Source: Roseiarcus sp963779095
Lineage (GTDB): Bacteria > Pseudomonadota > Alphaproteobacteria > Rhizobiales > Beijerinckiaceae
Direction of reading: 5' to 3'
Assembly (NCBI GenBank): GCA_963779095.1
Contig: CAVZWU010000017.1
Coordinates: 1-64,000, forward strand
DNA length: 64,000 nucleotides
Positions 38,895-49,281 of the stretch are shown here, piece by piece. Both the position numbers and the translations under genes were made by a program. A model generated the notes under the pieces. It searched no databases, was not told where the DNA came from, and was given only the letters and a program-made list of their open reading frames with translations. The first letter of the stretch is position 1; each line of letters starts with the position of its first letter.

Positions 38895-39746
38895 TCAGAG
38901 TTTCGATCGGAGTGCGGTCTGGATCAAGGGTCCGTCTCCCTCGCCCAGCGTGACGCCCCACCCCTGGTCGATCGCTTGGCGCACAAAGGCCTTGGCCTGC
39001 GCCACAGCCTCCGGCAACGCAGCCCCAAGAACGAGGTTGGCGGCGATGGCGCTCGAAAGCGTGCAGCCGGTTCCGTGTAAGTTCTTCGAGGCCAGTCGCG
39101 GCGCCGAGAAGCGGCTGACAGCGCCCTTGGTCACCAAAAGATCGATCGTATCGCCGCCATCCAAATGTCCCCCTTTCATGAGCACCGCGCAGGGGCCGAG
39201 CGTCAACAACGCCTCGCCCTGCCGCGCCATGTCCGCTTCGCTCCCCGCGAGCGGCTCGCCCAGCAAGACCGCTGCTTCGGCGAGGTTTGGCGTCAGGCAG
39301 TCGACGAGCGGCAGCAGCTTATGAGCGATCGCCTCGGCGAAGCCGGCGCGGCTCAGCGCAACGCCTGAGGAGGCGATCATGACGGGGTCGTAGATGAGAA
39401 AGGGGCGTGTCGCAGGGGAGCGAGCCGCCACCCCTTCCGGAAGACGAAAGCGGGAGGCCAGTCGCTCCGCCACCACCTCGACAATCTCCGCGTCGCCCAG
39501 CATGCCGATCTTGATCGCGGCGACCTCGAAGTCCTCAAGCACCGCCTCGATCTGGGCGCCAACAATTTCAGGCGGCGGATAGTGGATCCCTCGGACCCCT
39601 CGCGTGTTCTGCGCGGTCAGCGCTGTCACCACGCTTGCGCCATAGACGCCGAGCGCCGCGAAGGTTTTGAGATCGGCTTGAATCCCGGCTCCGCCGCCCG
39701 AATCGGAGCCGGCGACGGTCAACGCAATCGGCAGTCTTTGCGTCAC
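38895..39746 (-). CDS. thiD: Hydroxymethylpyrimidine/phosphomethylpyrimidine kinase
   Basis: ThiD phosphorylates HMP and HMP-P for thiamine synthesis. The GTG at 39746 overlaps the thiE stop (GTGA), the same style of junction as elsewhere in the operon, and gives 283 residues; an ATG at 39770 inside thiE is an alternative. Motifs: AGSDSGGGAGIQADLKTF, VYDPVMIASSG-type (IYDPVMIASSGVAL), NLAEAAVLLGEP and the anion hole KNLHGTGCTLSSAIAANL. Last gene of the thi operon. Confidence 0.93.
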   Translation of the reverse strand: MTQRLPIALTVAGSDSGGGAGIQADLKTFAALGVYGASVVTALTAQNTRGVRGIHYPPPEIVGAQIEAVLEDFEVAAIKIGMLGDAEIVEVVAERLASRFRLPEGVAARSPATRPFLIYDPVMIASSGVALSRAGFAEAIAHKLLPLVDCLTPNLAEAAVLLGEPLAGSEADMARQGEALLTLGPCAVLMKGGHLDGGDTIDLLVTKGAVSRFSAPRLASKNLHGTGCTLSSAIAANLVLGAALPEAVAQAKAFVRQAIDQGWGVTLGEGDGPLIQTALRSKL

Positions 39747-40399
39747 GCCGGCCGCGTCGCAACGATCCATTCTCGCGCGCGCGCCTCCGGATCGGGATGA
39801 AGCGTGATGTCAGTGACGACGGAGACAATGTCGGCGCCCGCGGCGAGGCACAGTTTCGCCCGCGCGACAGTGAGGCCGCCGATCGCGACCAGCGGGATGG
39901 CGCCGATACGGCGCTTCCATTCGCCAATCCGCTCGAGGCCCTGCGACGCGAACGCCATGGCCTTCAGGCGTGTGAAGTAGATCGGCCCGAGCGCCACATA
40001 ATCCGGGTCAAGTTCGAGCGCGCGCGCGAGTTCGGCGTCGTCATGAGTGCTGACGCCAAGCTTCACCCCGGCTTTGCGGATGGCGCCGACATCGGCATTA
40101 TCGAGATCGCCCTGGCCGAGATGGACCCAGGGCGCGCCTTCGTCGATCGCAATGCGCCAATAGTCGTTGACAACCAGCGCTGCGCCCGATTTCGCGCAGA
40201 TCGCCAGCGCGTCACGCGCTTCGCTCGCCACCCAGGGCTCGTCCTTGTCCTTGACGCGCAATTGAACGAGGCGGGCGCCAACCCCGACGAGCCGCGCAAC
40301 CCAGGCCGCATTATCGACGATCGGGTAGAACGGGTCGAGATTCCGCTCCCCTCTCCCTCGGGGAGAGGGGTCGGGGATGAGGGCAGCGAGGGCGCTCAC
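39743..40399 (-). CDS. thiE: Thiamine-phosphate synthase with a repeat-derived N-terminus
   Basis: ThiE joins HMP-PP and the thiazole phosphate. 218 residues, GTG start overlapping the thiG stop (GTGA). The catalytic body starts at FYPIVDNAAW; conserved GVGARLVQLRVKD, VVNDYWRIAI, VHLGQGDLDNADV, LGPIYFTRLKAM and AIGGLTVARAKL are present. Residues 5-19 (AALIPDPSPRGRGER) come from a 10-bp-stem palindromic repeat that has been absorbed in frame. Confidence 0.92.
   Translation of the reverse strand: MSALAALIPDPSPRGRGERNLDPFYPIVDNAAWVARLVGVGARLVQLRVKDKDEPWVASEARDALAICAKSGAALVVNDYWRIAIDEGAPWVHLGQGDLDNADVGAIRKAGVKLGVSTHDDAELARALELDPDYVALGPIYFTRLKAMAFASQGLERIGEWKRRIGAIPLVAIGGLTVARAKLCLAAGADIVSVVTDITLHPDPEARAREWIVATRPA
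40348..40370. repeat. REP-like palindrome inside thiE
   Basis: CCCCTCTCCC-TCG-GGGAGAGGGG, a perfect 10-bp stem with a 3-base loop, followed by TCGGGGATGAGGGC. It lies wholly inside the coding sequence at codons 10-17 of thiE. The same CTCTCC-rich type of element lies at 27455-27560. Confidence 0.8.
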
Positions 40400-41190
40400 G
40401 TCAGCACCGCCCTCCCTACGACTGGCGTCGACGGGGCGGCCATGTCACGCGGCTGCATGGGCCCGGCAAGGAAGGCGGCGCGGCCTGCTTCGATCGCTTG
40501 CCCGAAAGCCCGCGCCATGGCCACAGGATCGCCCGCCTTTGCGACCGCGGTGTTGAGCAGCACGCCGTCGTAGCCGAGCTCCATCGCCGCAGCCGCATGC
40601 GACGGCAGGCCGACGCCGGCGTCGACGATCAGCGGAATTTCGGGGAAATGCGCGCGCAGCGCCCTCAGGCCAAAGACATTGTTGAGCCCCTTGCCGGAGC
40701 CAATCGGCGCGCCCCAGGGCATCAACACTTTGCACCCCGCTTCCATCAGCCGCTCTGCGACGACGAGATCCTCGGTCGTGTACGGGAAGACCTCGAAGCC
40801 GTCGGCCGTGAGAATGCGGGCCGCCTCGACGAGGCCGAACACGTCTGGCTGTAGCGTGTCCGCTTCGCCGATCACCTCGAGCTTGACCCAGGGCGCGCCA
40901 AACACTTCGCGCGCCATCTGAGCCGTCGTCACCGCCTCTTTCACGCTGTGGCAACCGGCGGTGTTGGGCAGCACGCGCGCACCGATGTCGCGGATGAGGC
41001 GCCAGAAATCCTGTCCCTCTTTCAGCCGCGCCGACTCGCGCCTGAGCGACACCGTGAGGATCTCGGCTCCACTGGCGCGCGCGGCCTCGGCCAGGATCGC
41101 GGGCGATGGATATTGCGACGTACCAAGCATGAGCCGCGAGCGGAAGCTCTGGCTGTAGAGCGTGAAGTCCCGGATCGTGTGCGTGGTCAT
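40396..41190 (-). CDS. thiG: Thiazole synthase
   Basis: ThiG builds the thiazole ring from DXP, dehydroglycine and ThiS-thiocarboxylate. 264 residues, with RLMLGTSQYPS, the Schiff-base Lys in WVKLEVIGE, and MPWGAPIGSGKGL and VDAGVGLPSHA phosphate-binding segments. It starts 6 bases after the stop of the McrA head-like gene. C-terminus PVVGRAVLT is slightly longer than average. Confidence 0.96.
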   Translation of the reverse strand: MTTHTIRDFTLYSQSFRSRLMLGTSQYPSPAILAEAARASGAEILTVSLRRESARLKEGQDFWRLIRDIGARVLPNTAGCHSVKEAVTTAQMAREVFGAPWVKLEVIGEADTLQPDVFGLVEAARILTADGFEVFPYTTEDLVVAERLMEAGCKVLMPWGAPIGSGKGLNNVFGLRALRAHFPEIPLIVDAGVGLPSHAAAAMELGYDGVLLNTAVAKAGDPVAMARAFGQAIEAGRAAFLAGPMQPRDMAAPSTPVVGRAVLT

Positions 41191-41196
41191 CGTAGT

Positions 41197-41508
41197 TTAC
41201 TGAGAGAGCTGTGGATCGATGGTGTCATCGACCTCGACCACAAATCCCAACCTTTCCAAAAGTCGACGAACTGTCTTCTCACCACCCGAGAAGTCTTGAG
41301 GCTTCAACGGCCCGGAAGATCCCTGCAAATAGCCGTACGCTACTCCAACGATCGCTTTGGAATCGTAGAGATGCCCTTCGAAAACGAGCCGGTAGGATCG
41401 AGCCCGACCAAAGCCGTATTTTTTTAGGAACGGGTCGCGCCCCAGTCTCTTGCACTCCTCGATCGCTCTGATGACGGGCGCTCGATCATTGATCTCGGCG
41501 ATAGGCAT
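41197..41508 (-). CDS. Stand-alone ScoMcrA-like N-terminal head domain protein
   Basis: 103 residues. IEECKRLGRDPFLKKYGFGR, LYDSKAIVGVAYGYLQG and PLKPQDFSGGEKTVRRLLER match the small head domain found at the N-terminus of ScoMcrA-type (SRA-HNH) modification-dependent endonucleases. No SRA or HNH domain follows: the protein ends soon after RLGFVVEVDD. It is sandwiched between thiS (23 bases) and thiG (6 bases) and must be co-transcribed. Its role there is unknown. Homology is from memory of the family, not a search. Confidence 0.7.
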   Translation of the reverse strand: MPIAEINDRAPVIRAIEECKRLGRDPFLKKYGFGRARSYRLVFEGHLYDSKAIVGVAYGYLQGSSGPLKPQDFSGGEKTVRRLLERLGFVVEVDDTIDPQLSQ

Positions 41509-41531
41509 ATCCTTAGTCCAATTCCCCTGCG

Positions 41532-41729
41532 CTATCCCCCCTGCCGCGGGGCAAGGATCTCGATCCGGTCGCCGTCCTTGAGCGGTGTCGCTTCGCGCGC
41601 CCGCGCCGGCACGAACTCGCCGTTGAGCGCGGTCGCGACCGTGGCCGCGCCGAAGTCGAGCGATTGCAGAGCTTCCGCGAGCGTGACGGCGGAAACGTCC
41701 TGCGCCTCGCCGTTGACGACGAGCTTCAT
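41532..41729 (-). CDS. thiS: Thiamine sulfur carrier protein
   Basis: 65 residues of the ubiquitin fold, ending in the essential Gly-Gly (LAPRQGG) that is thiocarboxylated and feeds sulfur to ThiG. ALNGEFVPA is the family signature. Its ATG overlaps the thiO stop (ATGA). The adenylating enzyme ThiF is not in this cluster. Confidence 0.93.
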   Translation of the reverse strand: MKLVVNGEAQDVSAVTLAEALQSLDFGAATVATALNGEFVPARAREATPLKDGDRIEILAPRQGG

Positions 41730-42694
41730 ACCAGCGCCTCCGACCGTTCGAACGCCCGCGTGGCGGCGCGCTCGGCGAACGCGGGCGCGAGCAGGAAGCC
41801 GTGGCGATAAAAGCCGTTGACGAAGATTCGGTCGCCGCTCTCCTCGATGCGCGGCTCGTTGTCGGGAAAAGCGGGCCTCACATCGGCGCTCATCTCGAGG
41901 ATCTCGGCTTCTCCGAACGCAGGATGAAGGGCGTAGGCGGCGTTCATGAGTTCGATCGCCGAGCGCACGCTCACCGCGCCTCTCTCGGCGCTTTCGATCA
42001 TGGTCGCGCCGATCATGAACTCGCTGTCCGCGCGCGGCACAATATAGAGCGGAATGCGTGGATGGAGAAAGCGCACCGCGCGCGTGAGCGTCACCTCGCG
42101 CGAACGAATGCGGATCATTTCGCCCCGCACGCCGCGCAACTGAGAAAGCGCCTTGCGCGCCGCCCAGCCCCGGCAATCAATGACGGCTTCCCCGTCGCTG
42201 AGCGCTTCGCCGTCCACGCCAAAGCGGATCTCGCCGCCTCTTGTGCGCAAGCGCTCAGCCAGTGCGGACAACGCCACGCGCGGATCAAGGTGGCCTTCGC
42301 GGGCGAAGTACAGCCCCTTGCGGAAGCGCCCATCCAGATCCGGCTCGAGCGCCGCGATACACGCTTCGTCCACACACGCATGCGATTTCGTGCGCGCCGC
42401 AAACCGGTCGATCTCGGCGGAATCGCGCGGCGGGGCGACGACAAGCGTGCCTTTGCGCACGACGCCGGGAACGCGCGCAACCCACCAGTCGATCGCGCCC
42501 TGGCCAAGCTCGACGACGCTCTGAGGCGCGCTTTCGCCCTCGCAGAACGGCGCCAGCATGCCGCCCGCGAGCCATGACGCATTGCCGCCGAGCTCGCGCG
42601 AGCGCTCGACGAGCGTGACCTGAGCGCCCCGCTCGGCGAGCGCAACCGCGCTCGTCAGGCCGACGACGCCGGCGCCAACGACGGTCGCGCGCAT
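41726..42694 (-). CDS. thiO: Glycine oxidase
   Basis: FAD-dependent oxidase that makes the iminoglycine precursor of the thiazole ring. 322 residues. Dinucleotide-binding motif VVGAGVVGLTSAVALAERG at the N-terminus, then GNASWLAGGMLAPFCE, and C-terminal IFVNGFYRHGFLLAPA. Starts 8 bases after thiC and overlaps thiS. Confidence 0.93.
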   Translation of the reverse strand: MRATVVGAGVVGLTSAVALAERGAQVTLVERSRELGGNASWLAGGMLAPFCEGESAPQSVVELGQGAIDWWVARVPGVVRKGTLVVAPPRDSAEIDRFAARTKSHACVDEACIAALEPDLDGRFRKGLYFAREGHLDPRVALSALAERLRTRGGEIRFGVDGEALSDGEAVIDCRGWAARKALSQLRGVRGEMIRIRSREVTLTRAVRFLHPRIPLYIVPRADSEFMIGATMIESAERGAVSVRSAIELMNAAYALHPAFGEAEILEMSADVRPAFPDNEPRIEESGDRIFVNGFYRHGFLLAPAFAERAATRAFERSEALV

Positions 42695-42701
42695 GGAGCC
42701 G

Positions 42702-44522
<1,821 letters not shown>

Positions 44523-44590
44523 GGCCGTCTCCTCGCGCATCAGCCCGACGGCGGGAACAAGCGGACCAAAATTGGAAGGCCGGCCGCTAC

Positions 44591-44675
44591 GTCCCTTCGC
44601 CGGCATGACCCGGATCAGGTTCAAAGGGTTCGGCCTCAAGCCGTCTCAGCCCCGTTTGGGACACCCCTCGAGCAC
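44591..44675 (-). promoter_or_regulatory. TPP riboswitch (THI element)
   Basis: On the minus strand the sequence runs GAGGGGTGTCCC, then GGGGCTGAGACGGC, then GGCCGAACCCTTTGAACCTG and ATCCGGGTCATGCCGGCGAA, then GGGA. The CTGAGA and ACCCTTTGAACCTGATC strings are the two TPP-contacting cores. It ends about 70 bases before the thiC ATG, where a Shine-Dalgarno could be masked, so it should turn off the thi genes when TPP is high. Confidence 0.95.
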
Positions 44676-44859
44676 GAACAATGTGGTCCTGGAGGATCGG
44701 GCTGTCAACCATCCTGCCGCAACCGGCTCGCGGCAAGAGTTCTGCCGCAGATCTCGCCCCGGCCCTCGCCGACGCGCTCGGCGCTCGCTCCTCGCTCGCG
44801 ACCACCGTCTCGCTTGCGCCGGACATCGCGCCCAAGTTGACGTGCTGGCGGTCGTCGCT

Positions 44860-45438
44860 CTATCCCTCGAAGCCGCTGGCGGCCGGCCGCCCATTCGCCC
44901 GTTTGCGGGCGGCGAAGCGCGCCGCGAGATGCGCGGCGCCGGGAACTCGTCTTGTCGTCGCGGCCGCGCGCCTGCGCCACTGGCGCGCGAGCGCCGCAGC
45001 GGCCTCTTTATAAGGCGCGACAAGCCGATCGGCGTAGTGATGAAACGCCATCACCTTGTCATAAGCCCGGACGAACCAAGGCATGGTCATGAGCCTGTGC
45101 TTCGTCAGGTCGAAGATCGCAGGGATGAGCGCGACCGCTAGAAACTTGAGCACAATCCAGGCGATCGCCCCGCTGACGACATAGCCCATGGCGATGGCGA
45201 CCGTGGCCACCACCAGAAGCGGTTCGACGATCAGAAACGGCACCAGGAAAATCAAGAGCACAAGCGCCGCCGGCAGCCGGTCGACCAGCGCGGCGAAGGC
45301 CTGCTTGAACCGCGCCCAGGGGATGAATCCGGCGAGCATCCGCCCAACCGCCACCAAGGCGTCCCACACCCAGGCGACAACCAAAAACACCATGGCCAGC
45401 GCGAGCAGAACCGGCCGTCGCACCCTAAAGCGCTTCAT
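44860..45438 (-). CDS. Membrane protein of unknown function
   Basis: 192 residues. Three to four hydrophobic segments in the first 120 residues (e.g. LLALAMVFLVVAWVWDALVA and ALVLLIFLVPFLIVEPLLVV), then a basic Arg/Ala-rich cytoplasmic tail. The KHRLMTMPWFVRAYDKVMAF segment between is the most distinctive. No family recognised. It lies about 185 bases upstream of the TPP riboswitch on the same strand. Confidence 0.7.
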   Translation of the reverse strand: MKRFRVRRPVLLALAMVFLVVAWVWDALVAVGRMLAGFIPWARFKQAFAALVDRLPAALVLLIFLVPFLIVEPLLVVATVAIAMGYVVSGAIAWIVLKFLAVALIPAIFDLTKHRLMTMPWFVRAYDKVMAFHHYADRLVAPYKEAAAALARQWRRRAAATTRRVPGAAHLAARFAARKRANGRPAASGFEG

Positions 45439-45687
45439 CCCAACAAGAATCCCGCTATTCCTCGCAACAAATCCCCTTCACGACCCCGTGATGATGCCAA
45501 TCAAACGCGGCGAGCACAAGGCGTTTTGCGCCGCAATATGGCCATTAATCCGCTGTTAACGCTGCCACCTGGTTGAGCGGCATTCGTAATCCGCTGGCAA
45601 TGAACCGGTAAGCTTATCGGAACTTTGCCTTAACTCTTGGGGCGGCTAGCTCGCGGGCGGGCGAGGGGGCCGTCAGGAGCGTGAGCC

Positions 45688-46191
45688 ATGTTCGCTAACA
45701 CGAGCCGGAGTTCGATTGCATTGGCTGCCGCGCTCGCCCTTGGCCTGGCCGTGGGCGCCTGCGCGCACAACAACCCCGACAACCTCGCCGCCGGCTCAGG
45801 CTATGGCGCCGCCACGGGCCCGGGGAGCGTGCAGGAATTCAACCAGACCGTCGGCGACCGCGTTTTCTTCGACACTGATCAGACCGATCTCTCTGCGAGA
45901 GCCCAGGCGACGCTCGACAAGCAGGCGGCGTGGCTCAATCACTACAACAGATACAGCTTCACCATCGAAGGTCACGCCGACGAGCGGGGCACGCGCGAAT
46001 ACAATTTCGCGCTTGGCGAGCGCCGCGCCCAGGCGGTGCACGACTATCTCGCCGCCAAAGGAATCTCGCCTTCGCGCATGAGGACGATCAGCTACGGCAA
46101 GGAGCGGCCGGTCGCGGTCTGCGACGACATTTCCTGCTGGTCGCAGAACCGACGCGCCGTCACGGTGCTCAACGGCGCTCCCACCAGTTGA
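45688..46191 (+). CDS. pal: Peptidoglycan-associated lipoprotein Pal
   Basis: Outer-membrane lipoprotein of the Tol-Pal system. 167 residues with lipobox LAVGAC (Cys25), then an OmpA-like domain: RVFFDTDQTDLSARAQ, FTIEGHADERGTREYNFALG, and SRMRTISYGKERPV. A 249-base upstream region (45439-45687) holds no gene and should contain its promoter. tolB, usually just upstream, is absent. Confidence 0.96.
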   Translation: MFANTSRSSIALAAALALGLAVGACAHNNPDNLAAGSGYGAATGPGSVQEFNQTVGDRVFFDTDQTDLSARAQATLDKQAAWLNHYNRYSFTIEGHADERGTREYNFALGERRAQAVHDYLAAKGISPSRMRTISYGKERPVAVCDDISCWSQNRRAVTVLNGAPTS

Positions 46192-46290
46192 GCACCCTAT
46201 ACGAGCCGGAGCGCTGGGCTCGAGACGACTTGAAATCGACAGACGCGGGGCGTATGCGCCGCGCGCAACGAATCCATCAGGAACCCGCCA

Positions 46291-47274
46291 GTGACGTCAT
46301 TGTCTCGTCCGCGCCTCATCGTGGCGTTCGTCGCCTGCCTCGCGCTGGCGGCGCCGGCCCACGCGCAGTTCGATTTCTTCCACCACCAATCCACTCCGCC
46401 GGCCAACGTTCCGGGCGGCGGCGCGGAAAATCCAGACGAAGCCGCCCAGCTCGTGGTGCGCGTCAACCAGCTCGAGGAAGCGCTTCGCCAGGCCAATGGC
46501 CGGATCGAGGAGCTCGAGAACGCCCAGCATCGGCTTGAGGAGCAGCTGCAAAAATTCCGCCAGGACGTCGAATTCCGCTTCGGCGATCGGTCTGGAGGCG
46601 CCCCGCCCGAGCCGGACGTCGCCGAAGCGCCCTTGGCCCCGGGCCAGCCGGGCGTCCCTGCAAGGCCGAGGCGGTCGGACGCATTTGATCCCAACGCCGA
46701 TCCGAACGCGCCCGGAGCGCCGCGGCCGCTGGGAACCACGTCGCCAAGCGCGCCGCTTGTGCACGAATTGCCCGCGCCTTCGGTGCGCGAGGCGCCTGCG
46801 GCGGGCCCGCCGCTCGAACTCGAAAGAGGACCGGCGCCCATCCCGGCCACGACCGGACCGACGATCGTCGGCTCCGGGGTGGCGATGCTCGACCAGCCGC
46901 GCGAGCAGTTCAACGCCGCGCTAGCCGCCTTTCAGGCGAGGCAATATCCGGAAGCCGAAGCCGGGTTCAAGGCGTTCCTCGCTACCAATCCGGACCACCG
47001 CTTAACGCCGGACGCGCTCTTCTATATCGGCGAGACCTATCTTCAGCGCTCGCGTCCACGCGAGGCGGCCGAGGAATATCTGAAGGTCACGACCAACTAT
47101 TCCAAGTCATCGCGGGCCCCGGAAAGCATGGTCCGGCTCGGACAGACGCTCGCGGCGCTTGGCAATTCCGACCAGGCCTGCGCGACGCTCACCGAATTCG
47201 GCAAGCGCTACCCGTCTGCGTCGGCCTCGGTGAAGAAGCTCGCCGAGCATGAGAGCGCCAAGGACCATTGTTGA
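46291..47274 (+). CDS. cpoB: Cell division coordinator CpoB (YbgF), Tol-Pal associated
   Basis: Periplasmic protein that links Tol-Pal to peptidoglycan synthesis. 327 residues, GTG start. Signal peptide (LIVAFVACLALAAPAHA), coiled coil at about residues 47-90 (LVVRVNQLEEALRQANGRIE), a long Pro/Ala-rich linker (about 100-200) and C-terminal TPR repeats (PEAEAGFKAFLATNPDH, LFYIGETYLQRSRPREA). It is 99 bases after pal and its stop overlaps the tilS start. Confidence 0.92.
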   Translation: MTSLSRPRLIVAFVACLALAAPAHAQFDFFHHQSTPPANVPGGGAENPDEAAQLVVRVNQLEEALRQANGRIEELENAQHRLEEQLQKFRQDVEFRFGDRSGGAPPEPDVAEAPLAPGQPGVPARPRRSDAFDPNADPNAPGAPRPLGTTSPSAPLVHELPAPSVREAPAAGPPLELERGPAPIPATTGPTIVGSGVAMLDQPREQFNAALAAFQARQYPEAEAGFKAFLATNPDHRLTPDALFYIGETYLQRSRPREAAEEYLKVTTNYSKSSRAPESMVRLGQTLAALGNSDQACATLTEFGKRYPSASASVKKLAEHESAKDHC

Positions 47275-48281
47275 GCGCCCGGCGCTCGCAATCTCTTTCG
47301 TCGGCCGACATCGACGCGTTGTTCGCCCCGTTCGGGCAGGCGAAGGCGCTTCTGATCGCCGTCTCCGGCGGCCCTGATTCGACCGCGCTGCTTCTAATGG
47401 CGGCGGAATGGGCGAAGCGGCGCGGCAAGACGCGGATCGAGGCGGCGACAGTCGATCACGGGCTTCGACCCGAAAGCGCCGACGAGGCGAAGGCCGTCGC
47501 CGCGCTTTGCGCGCGCCTCGCAGTCCCCCATCGCATTCTTCAATGGAAAGGCGCAAAGCCCGCGACCCGCCTGCAGGAGCGGGCGCGGGAGGCCCGCTAT
47601 CGCCTGCTCGTTGATCTTGCGAAGGCGATCGGCGCCGACGCGCTGATGACCGCTCACCACGCCGACGATCAGGCGGAGACGGTCCTTTTCCGTCTGTTGC
47701 GCGGCTCCGGCGTTGCGGGACTGCGCGGCATGGACCTTATGACCGTGCGCGACGGCATGACGATCGCCCGGCCGCTCATCGCCTTGAGGAAGAGCGATCT
47801 CATCGCCTTCGCCAATGCGCGCGGCGCGCCGTTCATCGACGATCCGTCCAACGTCGACCCCCGCTTCGCGCGCACCCGCCTGCGCGCGCTGCTTGCCCGC
47901 CTCGGCGAGGAAGGCCTCAACGCCGAGGCGCTCGATCGGCTGGCGCGCCGAGCGCGCGAGACTGAGGAGGCGCTGGCCTATCTTACGGCTGAAGTCGAGG
48001 CGCGGCTCGGGTCGGAAGGCGCACTCGAGGCGCGCGCGCTGTTCGCCGCGCCGATTGCGATCAGGCGCCGGATCCTGGCGCGGCGGATCGCTGAGACGGG
48101 GGGGCGCGACGTAAGCCGCATCGGGCTCGAGAAGATCGAAACGTTGGCGCAAAGCCTCAGCGACGCCCTCAAGGAGCGGCGGGCGCACAGCGCCAATGTC
48201 GGCGGCGCGCTCGTCCGGCTCACGGCGAAAGGGCGGCTCACTTTCGTGGCCGAGCCGCCGAGGACCGGCGGCAAACGATAG
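47268..48281 (+). CDS. tilS: tRNA(Ile)-lysidine synthase
   Basis: Modifies C34 of the minor tRNA-Ile to lysidine. The TTG start at 47268 overlaps cpoB by 7 bases. PP-loop SGGPDSTALLLM at about residue 33, then VDHGLRPES, TAHHADDQAETVLFRLLRGS and DPSNVDPRFARTRLRALL. 337 residues, the short form without a large C-terminal domain. ftsH, commonly next, is not downstream. Confidence 0.94.
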   Translation: MLSARRSQSLSSADIDALFAPFGQAKALLIAVSGGPDSTALLLMAAEWAKRRGKTRIEAATVDHGLRPESADEAKAVAALCARLAVPHRILQWKGAKPATRLQERAREARYRLLVDLAKAIGADALMTAHHADDQAETVLFRLLRGSGVAGLRGMDLMTVRDGMTIARPLIALRKSDLIAFANARGAPFIDDPSNVDPRFARTRLRALLARLGEEGLNAEALDRLARRARETEEALAYLTAEVEARLGSEGALEARALFAAPIAIRRRILARRIAETGGRDVSRIGLEKIETLAQSLSDALKERRAHSANVGGALVRLTAKGRLTFVAEPPRTGGKR

Positions 48282-48465
48282 AATAGCAGCACTAAAATAA
48301 GTCGGACGCGCCACATCAGGATATTGCGTGCGACTGGGGCGGGCGGGTAATATCGTCAAGACCAAGGAATTCTTTTTCTGGAGTTTGGCGCAGGCGCATC
48401 TGCTTCATTTTCGCGGCTAGGACGTCGACAGCAGCGTCAGCGCTGGTCCGGGCGGGAGGCACGCC

Positions 48466-49281
48466 ATGATAGGCTGCAAGGGACCGAGGAAGCGTCTCGG
48501 CGCATTTGTTTACTCGAACCTGCTCGCGCTTTCTGCCGCAGACAATGTGCGAGGGGCCGACCTGCCGCCTCCGGCGCCGCCCGCCCCTCAGTCTTCGTTT
48601 CCGTTCTCCTTTAATGGCTTCTACGTCCGGTTCGGCGTCGAGGGCATTCTCAATGAAAGCTCGTCGAACCTCTATTCGCAGGCCGTTGGCGGCGTCACCA
48701 CGCCCGGGGGCGCATTCATTCCGGTCGGCGGGGTCGGGCCGCAGCTCTTTCTGGCGGGCCGTGGCGCGACCTATTCGAACGTCCTCACCGCGAGCTTCCA
48801 GTCCGGCTACTTTTTCACGCCAAACTGGTCGGTCGAAATCGCCGGCGGCGTTCCGATCTGGGTGTCGCTCAAGATCAACGGGTTCTCGGCCCAGCCGCCG
48901 GTTGCGGGAACCGTTCTCGCCAAGATCCTGCCCGGCGGCATACCGATAACCGGGGTCTATCACTTCACGCAGTTTGGGCCATTCCAGCCCTATCTGGGGG
49001 CGGGCGTCTCGCCGAGCTTCCTGTTCGCGAGCCGCGACGGCTTCAGTACGGGAGGCTGGTTCAAGCCTGTCGGAGCGCTCGTCTTGCAAGGCGGCTTCGA
49101 CTACATGTTCACCCGAAATTGGGGCGTCAACTTCGACGTCAAGAAAACCTTCGCGGAAGCGACAGGGACCGCCAACGGAACCGATCTCGGCCCGCCGATC
49201 GGAACCATTCCGGTGACCTCGACCATCAAGACGAGCTTTCAGCCGTGGCTGTTCGCGACGCAGGTCACTTATCGATTTTGA
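48466..49281 (+). CDS. OmpW-family outer membrane protein
   Basis: 271 residues predicted to form an eight-stranded barrel. Recognisable segments are FTPNWSVEIAGGVPIWVSLK, GPFQPYLGAGVSPSFLF and GGFDYMFTRNWGVNFDVKKT; it ends in Phe, as outer-membrane barrels do. The N-terminus (RLGAFVYSNLLALSAADNVR) is a poor signal peptide, so the start may be misplaced or a different upstream start used. Confidence 0.82.
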   Translation: MIGCKGPRKRLGAFVYSNLLALSAADNVRGADLPPPAPPAPQSSFPFSFNGFYVRFGVEGILNESSSNLYSQAVGGVTTPGGAFIPVGGVGPQLFLAGRGATYSNVLTASFQSGYFFTPNWSVEIAGGVPIWVSLKINGFSAQPPVAGTVLAKILPGGIPITGVYHFTQFGPFQPYLGAGVSPSFLFASRDGFSTGGWFKPVGALVLQGGFDYMFTRNWGVNFDVKKTFAEATGTANGTDLGPPIGTIPVTSTIKTSFQPWLFATQVTYRF

